The translations under genes and the position numbers were made by a program. From Paraburkholderia sprentiae WSM5005 (lineage in GTDB: Bacteria > Pseudomonadota > Gammaproteobacteria > Burkholderiales > Burkholderiaceae): 64,000 nt of DNA. Positions 8,140-16,400 of the stretch are shown piece after piece. Numbering within the stretch: the stretch's first letter is position 1; the number at the start of each line of letters is the position of its first letter. The DNA lies in assembly GCF_001865575.2 (NCBI RefSeq), contig NZ_CP017562.2, positions 806,001 through 870,000 on the forward strand. Direction: 5' to 3'. Below the pieces are notes generated by a model that was not told where the DNA came from, ran no database searches, and saw only the letters and a program-made list of their open reading frames with translations.

Positions 8140-9345
8140 ATGGTAGAGAACATCGCAGCGGATGCCGCGCGACAACCGGCCGTGCAGTCCGGCGCGCACG
8201 CAGCCACGCAGTACGGCGGAGCCGGCGTGCTGGCGCTGCTCGTCGCGCATTGCGCCGGCATGGTGGATCTCGTCGCGCTGCCGGTCTGGGTCGGCACGCT
8301 GATCGGCGACTATCACCTCGATCCACAGCAGGCCGGTTCGCTGGCCACGCTGTTTCTGGTCGGCGCGGTCGCGAGCAGCGTTTTCCTGTCGCCGCGTTTG
8401 AACCGCTTGCGGGCGCGCTTCATTGTGCCGGCCGGCTTCGCTATCACGGCCGTTGCATTCGCGGTAGCCGCGGCGATCGATCGCTATGAGTTGATGGCGG
8501 GTCTGCATGTCGTGGCCGGGCTTGCTGTCGGCAGCAGTCTGAGTGTGACGCATGGAACCATTGGCCGCAGCCGGAGCCCCCACAGACTGTTTGCGATTGC
8601 CGGCTTGTCGCTGGGATGTTTCGCGATCGCGTTTCTCGGCATCACGCCGGGATTGATTGCGGCCCACGGCGGGCGCGCGCTTTTCGAGGTGTTCGCCGGC
8701 GTGATGGGCGTCGCCGCGCTGGTGTCGGCGGCAGCATTTCCGGCCACCCGTGCGCGCGGTATCGGCGCGACGAACAGCGAGTCGCGGCTCGAACGCGCGG
8801 TCTGGTTCGGCATGATCGGCGTCGCCTGCATGGGACTGACGCAGGCCATGGTGTTCGCCTTCGTGCAGCGCATCGGGCTTGATCGCGGCTTCGGTTTCCC
8901 CGCTGTCACGAGTGTTCTCATCGCGCTCGGTCTGGTCAATCTGATCCCTGCGCCGCTCGCGGGCTTTCTCGAATCGCGCTTGCCCGGCGTGCGAGTCGTG
9001 CAGTGCGGGGCGCTGGCGCAAGCCGTCATCGCGGTGACGGTCACGCAGAGTTCCGCGTTCGCACCGTATGCGGCTTCGGTTTCGGTCTTTGCTGCGGCGA
9101 TGATTTTCACCCACACCTTCGCGTTCGGCATGCTCGCGCGCCTCGACGGAACCGGCCGTGCGGTGGCGGCGACGCCGGCGATGCTGATGACGGGTGCCGC
9201 CGTCGGCCCGATTCTTGGCGGCACGCTCGTCAAGCTTTCCGGTTACGGCAGTCTCGGCGTGGCGGCGGTGGCGATTGCCGCAATCGCGATTTTCTGCTTT
9301 TCACGGCTTGCTCCTCGTACATGCATTGCGGGAATCTCCGAATGA
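8140..9345 (+). CDS. MFS-type transporter
   Basis: A 401-residue integral membrane protein with about 12 hydrophobic segments, for example GVLALLVAHCAGMVDLVAL, LATLFLVGAVASSVF, IVPAGFAITAVAFAVAAAI, LFEVFAGVMGVAALVSAAA and VAAVAIAAIAIF, and charged loops such as SPRLNRLRARF after helix 2. The layout fits the major facilitator superfamily. A strong AAGGAGG ribosome-binding site lies just before the ATG at 8140. Position inside the operon suggests uptake of the substrate or export of an intermediate. Its stop overlaps the start of the cyclase gene (9342-9345). Confidence 0.82.
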   Translation: MVENIAADAARQPAVQSGAHAATQYGGAGVLALLVAHCAGMVDLVALPVWVGTLIGDYHLDPQQAGSLATLFLVGAVASSVFLSPRLNRLRARFIVPAGFAITAVAFAVAAAIDRYELMAGLHVVAGLAVGSSLSVTHGTIGRSRSPHRLFAIAGLSLGCFAIAFLGITPGLIAAHGGRALFEVFAGVMGVAALVSAAAFPATRARGIGATNSESRLERAVWFGMIGVACMGLTQAMVFAFVQRIGLDRGFGFPAVTSVLIALGLVNLIPAPLAGFLESRLPGVRVVQCGALAQAVIAVTVTQSSAFAPYAASVSVFAAAMIFTHTFAFGMLARLDGTGRAVAATPAMLMTGAAVGPILGGTLVKLSGYGSLGVAAVAIAAIAIFCFSRLAPRTCIAGISE

Positions 9346-10145
9346 AACCGAATCGACGCTTTATCGATCTCTCGATCTACCTTGAAAACGATGTGCTCTC
9401 CGATCCGCCGCCGCTCGCGCCGAAAATCACCTATCAGAAGCATGCCGACACGATAGGTGAATTCATGGCCATGCTGCCGGGAACGAAGGTCGACGACTTT
9501 CCCGACGGCCAAGCGGCCGCCGCCGAATGGGTCACGTTGACGACGCATAGCGGCACGCACCTCGACGCGCCCTGGCATTTCCATTCCACGATGGACGCGA
9601 GCCTCGGCGACCCGAAGGCTTCGACCACGATCGACCAGGTTCCGCTCGAATGGTGTTTTCAGCCCGGCGTGAAGCTCGACTTCCGTCACTTCCCAGACGG
9701 CTATGTCGCGACGGCTGCGGACGTCGAGCGAGAACTTGCGCGGATTGGCCATGAACTGGAACCGCTCGACATCGTCGTCGTGAATACACGCGCCGGTTCG
9801 CGCTATGGACATGGCGATTACGTCAATGCCGGTTGCGGAATGGGCTACGAGGCCACCATGTATCTGCTGGAGCGCGGCGTGCGGCTCACCGGGACCGACG
9901 CATGGAGCTGGGATGCGCCTTTCTCCTACACCGCGAAGAAGATCGCCGAGACCGGCGACACCTCGCTGATCTGGGAAGGCCATAAGGCCGGGCGCGACAT
10001 CGGCTATTGCCATCTCGAGAAGCTGCACAACCTCGAAGCGCTGCCGCCGCATGGCTTCACGATCAGTTGCTTTCCGCACAAGATCCGCAGCGCGTCGGCC
10101 GGCTGGACGCGTGCCGTTGCGATATTCGACGAGGTGCCGGCATGA
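9342..10145 (+). CDS. Cyclase-family (kynurenine formamidase-like) hydrolase
   Basis: A 267-residue protein of the cyclase family, metal-dependent hydrolases that include kynurenine formamidase and isatin hydrolase. The hallmark HxGTHxDxPxHF motif is present as HSGTHLDAPWHF. Later conserved stretches are DIVVVNTRAGSRYGHGDYV and RLTGTDAWSWDAPFSY. The ATG at 9342 overlaps the preceding stop by four bases. It would open a lactone or amide ring, or hydrolyse a formyl or acyl group, in the degradation pathway. It is longer than bacterial KynB (about 210 residues), so it belongs to another branch of the family. Confidence 0.85.
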   Translation: MKPNRRFIDLSIYLENDVLSDPPPLAPKITYQKHADTIGEFMAMLPGTKVDDFPDGQAAAAEWVTLTTHSGTHLDAPWHFHSTMDASLGDPKASTTIDQVPLEWCFQPGVKLDFRHFPDGYVATAADVERELARIGHELEPLDIVVVNTRAGSRYGHGDYVNAGCGMGYEATMYLLERGVRLTGTDAWSWDAPFSYTAKKIAETGDTSLIWEGHKAGRDIGYCHLEKLHNLEALPPHGFTISCFPHKIRSASAGWTRAVAIFDEVPA

Positions 10146-10735
10146 TGCCGCCGATTCGCCGGATCGTCACGGGCCACGACTCGCGCGGGCGCGCCATCGT
10201 CGCCTCCGATGGTCCATTGCCAAGCGTCGTCGAAATCAAGGCCATTCCAGGCACGGTCTTTCACGAGGTCTGGTCGACGGCAGGCAGCCCGCCCTGGGTG
10301 GACAACGGGCCGGACCCGACCGCCGGACCCTTGATGCTGCCGCCGCCGGAACAAGGCACGCGTTTTCGCTTTGTCGACATTCCGCCGGATACGCAGGATT
10401 TTCTCGCGCAAGGCGCGTCGAAAATGCAAGCGGCGTTCAGCGAAACGGGCGATGCCAATGTGTCTACGGTGCAGAGCGATTCTCCGCACCCGCTGATGCA
10501 TCGCACGGAGTCGATCGACTACGGCGTCGTGATCGAGGGCGAAATGACCTTGATTCTTGACGAGGGTGAAGTGGCGCTCGCGCCGGGCAGCGTCGTGATC
10601 CAGCGCGGGACCAATCACGCGTGGGCCAACCGCTCGAACCGGGTCTGCCGGATGTTGTTCGTGCTGATCGACGGCACCTATGACAGCGCCATTGCGGCGG
10701 CGCTCAACACGTCGATGGAGACCGAAACACGATGA
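10142..10735 (+). CDS. Cupin-domain protein
   Basis: A 197-residue protein with a single C-terminal cupin barrel. LMHRTESIDYGVVIEGEMTL corresponds to cupin motif 1, with a Tyr-Gly pair in the metal-ligand region. ALAPGSVVIQRGTNHAWAN corresponds to motif 2 with its His. The N-terminal 100 residues resemble other operon cupins (VWSTAGSPPW). The start overlaps the preceding stop (ATGATG at 10142). It may act as an isomerase, decarboxylase or binding protein in the pathway; substrate unknown. Confidence 0.8.
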   Translation: MMPPIRRIVTGHDSRGRAIVASDGPLPSVVEIKAIPGTVFHEVWSTAGSPPWVDNGPDPTAGPLMLPPPEQGTRFRFVDIPPDTQDFLAQGASKMQAAFSETGDANVSTVQSDSPHPLMHRTESIDYGVVIEGEMTLILDEGEVALAPGSVVIQRGTNHAWANRSNRVCRMLFVLIDGTYDSAIAAALNTSMETETR

Positions 10736-11736
10736 AACTGGCCACTTTGCGCGGTCATCGCGACGGCACGCTGCTCGTCGTCTCGCGCGACCTTCGTCAT
10801 GCCGTGAAGGCAACGGGAATTGCCGACACGCTGCTCGATGCGATCGAGCACTGGCCGGACGTCGCGCCTCGCTTGCAAACGCGTTACGAAGAACTCAATG
10901 ACGGCCGTGTTGCCGATGCTCTTGCGTTCGATCCTGCCGCCTGCTCCGCGCCGTTGCCGCGCAGTCCGCAATGGTGCGACGGTTCCGCGTTTCTCAATCA
11001 CGGCCGTTTGATGGAGCGTGCATTCAACACGCCGCCGATTCCCGAATTCGATACCGTGCCAGTCATGTACCAGGGCGCGAGCGACGACTTCCTGGGTCCG
11101 ACCGAAGACGTGCCGCTGCCGGATGAGCGCGACGGCATCGACTTCGAAGGCGAGTTCGGCGTGGTTGTCGACGGCGTGCCGATGGGCGTGTCGGCGACTG
11201 ACGCAATGAAGCATATTCGTCTCGTCGTGCAGATCAACGACTGGAGCCTGCGCGGGTTTGGACAGCGCGAAATGAAAAGCGGCTTCGGGTTTCTGCAAGC
11301 CAAGCCTTCGACCAGCTTCGCGCCCGTCGCGCTCACGCCCGACGAGCTGGGTCATCAGTGGCGCGATGGTCGCGTGCATCTGCGCTTGCACGTCGAGTGG
11401 AACGGACAATGGTTCGGGCACCCGTGCGGAAGCGAGATGAACTTTGGATTTGGCGAACTGATCGCACACGCGGCGCGTACGCGCAAGTTGTCGGCGGGGA
11501 CGATCATCGGATCGGGCACGGTATCCAACGTTGACCGCGCGGCGGGGTCAGCATGCATCGCGGAGCGCCGCGTGATCGAGATCGTCGATGAGAGGCAGGC
11601 GAGGACGGCTTTCATGCGCTTCGGCGACCGGGTCAACATGACAGCGCGCGACGAAGACGGCGGTGCGCCCTTCGGCACGATCGATCAGCGCGTGGTGCGG
11701 GCGGCGATGGCCGGCAAAGGCGAGGCGCAACAATGA
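10732..11736 (+). CDS. Fumarylacetoacetate hydrolase-family protein
   Basis: A 334-residue FAH-superfamily enzyme. The N-terminal regulatory-type domain (LVVSRDLRHAVKATGIAD) is followed by the catalytic domain. Metal-site stretches are DGIDFEGEFGVVVDGVPMG (Glu pair) and VVQINDWSLRGFGQREMKSG (Asp). Further on are CGSEMNFGFGELIAHAARTR and AGTIIGSGTVSN. The family cleaves C-C bonds of acylpyruvates or decarboxylates and isomerises ring-cleavage products, which fits the end of an aromatic pathway. Four-base overlaps link it to the genes on both sides, so translation is probably coupled. Confidence 0.88.
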   Translation: MKLATLRGHRDGTLLVVSRDLRHAVKATGIADTLLDAIEHWPDVAPRLQTRYEELNDGRVADALAFDPAACSAPLPRSPQWCDGSAFLNHGRLMERAFNTPPIPEFDTVPVMYQGASDDFLGPTEDVPLPDERDGIDFEGEFGVVVDGVPMGVSATDAMKHIRLVVQINDWSLRGFGQREMKSGFGFLQAKPSTSFAPVALTPDELGHQWRDGRVHLRLHVEWNGQWFGHPCGSEMNFGFGELIAHAARTRKLSAGTIIGSGTVSNVDRAAGSACIAERRVIEIVDERQARTAFMRFGDRVNMTARDEDGGAPFGTIDQRVVRAAMAGKGEAQQ

Positions 11737-12683
11737 GAGTCCTCGTAACGGGGGCCAACGGTTTTGTCGGTCGCGCGCTGGTTCAGCGGCTATTGAGTGA
11801 AGGCGTCGCCTGCGCCGGCGACGTGTCGCAACTTCTGCTGGTCGATCAGGCGTTCTACAACGCTCCCGAACACGCTCGGGTCAGCTTTCTCGCCGGCGAT
11901 TTCGGTGCGCCGCGCACGCTTGATTCGCTGCTGTCGGAGCCTGTCGATATCGTCTTTCATCTGGCAAGCGTGCCCGGGGCCCAGGCCGAAGCCGACCACG
12001 CTCTCGGCGACCGCGTCAATCTGTATGCGACGCTCGCGCTGTTCGAGCGGCTCGCGCAACAGGCGCAAGCGCATTCGCGGGTGCCGCGGGTCGTATTCGC
12101 GAGCAGTGTGGCCGTGTACGGCGCGCCGCTCCCGCCGCTGATGGACGAACACACTCTGCCCAAGCCGACGGCCAGTTACGGCGTGCACAAGCTGGTCGGC
12201 GAACAGCTTCTGTCGGACTGGACGCGCCGCGGCAAGCTCGATGGCCGTTCGCTGCGCCTGCCCGGAATTGTCGCGCGGCCGGGTCTGTCGGCGGGGCATG
12301 GCTCCGCTTTCATGAGCGCGATCTTTCGCGCGGCGCAACTCGGCCAGCGTTACACGTGTCCGGTTTCGCCGTCGGCGAGCGCATGGTGGATGTCGCGTCC
12401 GTGTTGCGTCGACAATCTGTTGCATGCGGCGCGCCTGTCAGCCGACGGACTGCATGCCCAACGTGTGTGGACACCTCCCGTGCTGCACCTTGAAGTGAAG
12501 AGGATCGTCGACGCGCTCGCGGTTCGCTTCGGCTCGGCCCGCGTCGACTATTCTCCCGACGACCGGATCGAGCGCCTGTTTGGCCGTCAGCCGCCGCTGA
12601 TGGACCGGCGCGCAGTCGAGGCCGGTTTCCAGCACGACGGCACCGTCGATTCCCTGATCGCTCGCGCGCTGAGCGACGATTGA
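11733..12683 (+). CDS. NAD-dependent epimerase/dehydratase (extended SDR)
   Basis: A 316-residue extended short-chain dehydrogenase. The Rossmann motif is LVTGANGFVGRALVQRL, with VDIVFHLAS and VVFASSVAVYG strands and the catalytic Tyr-x-x-x-Lys in SYGVHKLVGE. The sequence resembles D-erythronate dehydrogenase-type enzymes, which oxidise a hydroxy acid at C2. It is the last gene of the operon and overlaps the FAH gene by four bases. How a hydroxy-acid or sugar-acid dehydrogenase joins the pathway is unclear; it may oxidise a small hydroxy-acid product. Confidence 0.85.
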   Translation: MRVLVTGANGFVGRALVQRLLSEGVACAGDVSQLLLVDQAFYNAPEHARVSFLAGDFGAPRTLDSLLSEPVDIVFHLASVPGAQAEADHALGDRVNLYATLALFERLAQQAQAHSRVPRVVFASSVAVYGAPLPPLMDEHTLPKPTASYGVHKLVGEQLLSDWTRRGKLDGRSLRLPGIVARPGLSAGHGSAFMSAIFRAAQLGQRYTCPVSPSASAWWMSRPCCVDNLLHAARLSADGLHAQRVWTPPVLHLEVKRIVDALAVRFGSARVDYSPDDRIERLFGRQPPLMDRRAVEAGFQHDGTVDSLIARALSDD

Positions 12684-12868
12684 AACGCAACGCTGTGGGC
12701 GGACACAAAACGTCGTTTCACGGCGGCCGGTTCTGCCGACACGTTCGCGGCGTCACCGCCGAGTTCCATAAACCTGGGTGAATACACGGAACTCGCAGCG
12801 ACGATCGGCAGGTTGGTGCCGCTGCCGCATCGTGCGCATGGCATGGCACCGTGGCGAACTGACTAACA

Positions 12869-13301
12869 CTAGGTCGATTCGGCAGCCCAATTGAGAGAAG
12901 GCTTTGCTGCGACGGACGCCACTTGACGCGCCACTTCTGCCTCGTCCTTGAATGTCGCTGGGCTGAGTCGTCGACGGTCGATGACGAGGTCAAAGACGGC
13001 AAACTGGTTGTAATAGCCGACGATGTTATGAAACTGTTTTGGCTCCGCACACTGTTCAAGTTTGAAGGTCGCGTAGCCGATTCCCTCTTCTTTTTGCAGT
13101 GTGTCGCCAATCGCAGCTCCGGTCGGGTAGAGGAACTGAGTCGCCGTTGGAAAGCAGCGCGTCGAGCGTCGTCTTGTCCATGAACCCTGCGTTCAAGATG
13201 CCGAGAGCCTTCGCCTCGAGCGAATGACCCCCTGCGAGGATTCGATTCGCCGCAAGATTGGCGAAATTCGCACTAGAATTCGGCGGACGGGTCGGCCAAA
13301 T
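12869..13301 (-). pseudogene. Nitrilase/carbon-nitrogen hydrolase, C-terminal remnant
   Basis: On the minus strand from about 13301 the reading is ANFANLAANRILAGGHSLEAKALGILN and then FMDKTTLDALLSNGDS. A frameshift plus short deletion near 13140 leads into FLYPTGAAIGDTLQKEEGI, followed by EQCAEPKQFHNIVGYYNQF and the stop at 12869. GGHSLEAKA, EPKQFHNIVGYYN and the D-x-x-x-D-R run are typical of the C-terminal part of nitrilase/cyanide hydratase-type enzymes. The catalytic Glu-Lys-Cys region is absent. It lies between the end of the catabolic operon and the kinase gene and is clearly non-functional. Confidence 0.62.
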
Positions 13302-13485
13302 GTCTGGGCATGCCGAGGTACGACTCTATTCGCCCTGTGCAGCAAGGGCGCACCGGGCGAGCCGGTTCGTGTTCCCACCTCAGATCCATTACCCAGTAAG
13401 GCTCGAACACCGTTGCTGCATAGGAGTGTGTTGCATCCAGCGGTTCGATCCGCCCTCCGCAGCGGACCTTCATGTGTAGATCATG

Positions 13486-16400
13486 TCAGTCGCGTTTTCG
13501 GTCTGCTGGAAAAACAGGAAGGTGCACGGTGATCGCGCAGCCGTTTCCCGGTGAACTGACAACAACGATCTGGCCACCCAGCATCAGGACGCGCTCCTCC
13601 ATTCCCGCCAGTCCGAACGATCTTTTTCTGGTCGCCAGAGGATCGAATCCTTGACCGTCGTCCCGTACTTCCAGCACACAGGAATCCGGCGTTCGCTCGA
13701 GCGTGATGGTCACCTGGCTGGCCGCAGCGTGACGGGCAACATTGGTCAGCGCCTCCTGAACTACGCGAAACAGTACGATAGCGCGGTCCTCGTTCAGTAC
13801 GAGGTTCTCGTCCTGCACGAGGAGCCGACACACCGTGCATAGATTGTGGTTGAATTCCGCAGCGAGCCACTCGAGCGCAGCCACAATGCCTGCGTCCAAT
13901 GCGGCAGGGCGTAGCGACGCGATGACACCCCGGACAACCCGCATGGTGTTGTCCACCAGCGCCGTCAGTGCCTGGGCCTGTTCGGCCAGCGCTGGGAGGT
14001 CCTTGCCAAACTGCAGGGCTAACATCGATGCCCTCATGCGAAGCGCGGTAAGGTGTTGTCCCAGTTCGTCGTGCATTTCCCGTGCAATGTGCTTTCGCTC
14101 TTCCTCTCGAGCCGTCTCGCGACGGGAGGTGAGCTCTCGCAGCATCTCGTAGGACTCACGCAAGCGGTGCTCTGCTTCCTTGCGTTCCGTCAGATCGAGC
14201 ACGAACGCGACACCCTCGTTTCCGCCCTCCTCGAAGGTGGCGACGCCGATCAGCACGGGCACACGGCTGCCGTCTTTGCGGAAGTACTCCTTTTCGAAGG
14301 GCTCCAGACGCCCAGTCACTTTCTGCTGTGGTATCCATTGACTCAGGTCACGGGCGAGCCATTCCGGTGGCGTGAGGTCCATCCAGCGTAGCCGGCCCGC
14401 CATGAGGTCATCGCGGTCGTAACCCACGATGCGCAGAAACGCGTCGTTGGCCTCGAGAATGTGACCCTCGAGATCCCATATGAAAATACCAATGATATTG
14501 GCGTCGACCAGGCGCCGGATCTTGGCTTCGCGGCGTTCGAGGCCGCGGTACAAGCGGGTATTCTCGAGTGAAGTCGCCGCCTGCGAAGCAAGCAGCCGGA
14601 GCACCACAACCCGGGCCGGCGCGAAGACGCGCGTGGTCAGATTGTTTTCGAGGTAAAGCGCGCCGATGAGCGTGGCCTGATTGATCAAGGGCAGGCAGAG
14701 AACGGAACGCGCCCTTCGCTGGCGGATGTAGGGGTCCCCGGCAAACGACGGCTCGAGTGCGGCATCGTCAATAACGAGGCTCTCCCGGGTGCGCATGACG
14801 TGGAAGAGGACCGACTCTGGCAACACCGCGGTGCTCACTGGCACATCGCACAGTTCCACATGAGTCGAGTCGAGGCGGGTCGTAGCTTCTGCGGCAATGT
14901 GCGGTTCACCGCCGCACAGCAAAATTAGCAGCCCACGCTCCGCACCGGCCTGTTCAATCGCTGTTCGCATCAGCGTTTTGATCAGCTTCTCAAGCACGAT
15001 CTCGCCCGACACAGCCTGCGATACCTCGATCATGGTGGCGAGGTCGAGGTGTTCGACCGGCGCCGAGATTGTGCTCGTCGGGGTGGGCGCGGACTTTTCC
15101 GTCCTAAGGTACGGATACGCCTCGTCTAGTTGCCGGACCTTCCCGTCGGCTCCCCAACGCAGGTAGCCGTAGCGGGCGTCCTGCAAATACACCCGGGCAA
15201 TTTTCTCAAGACCGTGCGCCGCGTAGAAGCGGGACGCGAGTTCATTGGCAAGCGCCTCATGGTGGACAAAATCGTTTGCCTGCGCCGAGTGGATGGCCTG
15301 CTCGTAGAGCCGCATCGCGTCACCATCGCGCCCTTCGAGGCGGGCGATCTCGGCACCGACCAGTGCGGCGCGGTTCTCGAAATTCTCCGGACCATTCTCC
15401 GCCCACAGTTGAAGTTGCCTGTGATGCGCAACCACGGCGTCCAGGTGCTGCTGCCGCTCGCCCGCTGCTGCGCAGTCGCACCATGCGGCTCGCGCCAGTG
15501 CACCGTAAAAGTGATATTCGGCCTCCTCAAAGAGTGAGGATGAGGTCCAGAGCAGCCGTTGCGCCTTCGATGCGGCGTCCAAAGCCGTCGCATAGTCGCC
15601 GGCGATGTAGCGTGCCTGCACTTTCCGGATCCAGTACCAACATGCAGCGATCGCCAGAAGCGGGTTGGTGGACAGATGGTATTCGGTGCGAAGTTCATTG
15701 AACTGCCCGTCGTCAAAGCAACCGAATTTCGGCGTCAAGCCGCGCAGCGTGCGGATCAGCGAGAGTTGGGTGGTGATGATGTCAATGACAAGGCCGAACC
15801 GCGCCTTCTCCGCGAACACAAGGCTATGTTCGGCTTCGCCTTGCACGTCAGGCAGCGGCTCGCCGGCGAAAAGCAGGTCCGAGTTGAGGCTGCTGCACGT
15901 GTATGCCCCATGCGTGAGGTCTCCGATCCGGTTCGCCGCGTCGAACGCGCGGCGCATCAGATCACGGCAAGCCCGCACGTGTTTCGTCCAGAACACGACA
16001 AAAAGCGCGAAGCAAAAATAGGTGCTCGCCTCGAAGCGGTTTAGCTCGCGTCGTTCGACCAGTTCGTAGCCGAGCTGGCCGAATCGAAATCCAGCCTGGT
16101 AGTCGCCAAAACGCGGTCCGGCAATCCTGCTGAGCTGGACATAGGCGAAGCACGATGCATCGCAGTTGCCACGTTCAAGGCAGAGACTGACCGCCTTGCA
16201 GACCGTCAGCGAAGCCAGGTTCGCATCCGTAAACAAGGCCGGCGGCAAGACCCTAACCAGGACAGCGACGGTCGCGAGGGATGCCGGGTCTTCCATCGGC
16301 GGCAAATCGATGAGTTCCTCGATTGTCCGGCCCGCAAGCCGTGACCCGATGCGCTCGTATTCGCGTTGTACTTCATCGTCTTTCGGATGGGGTACCCACT

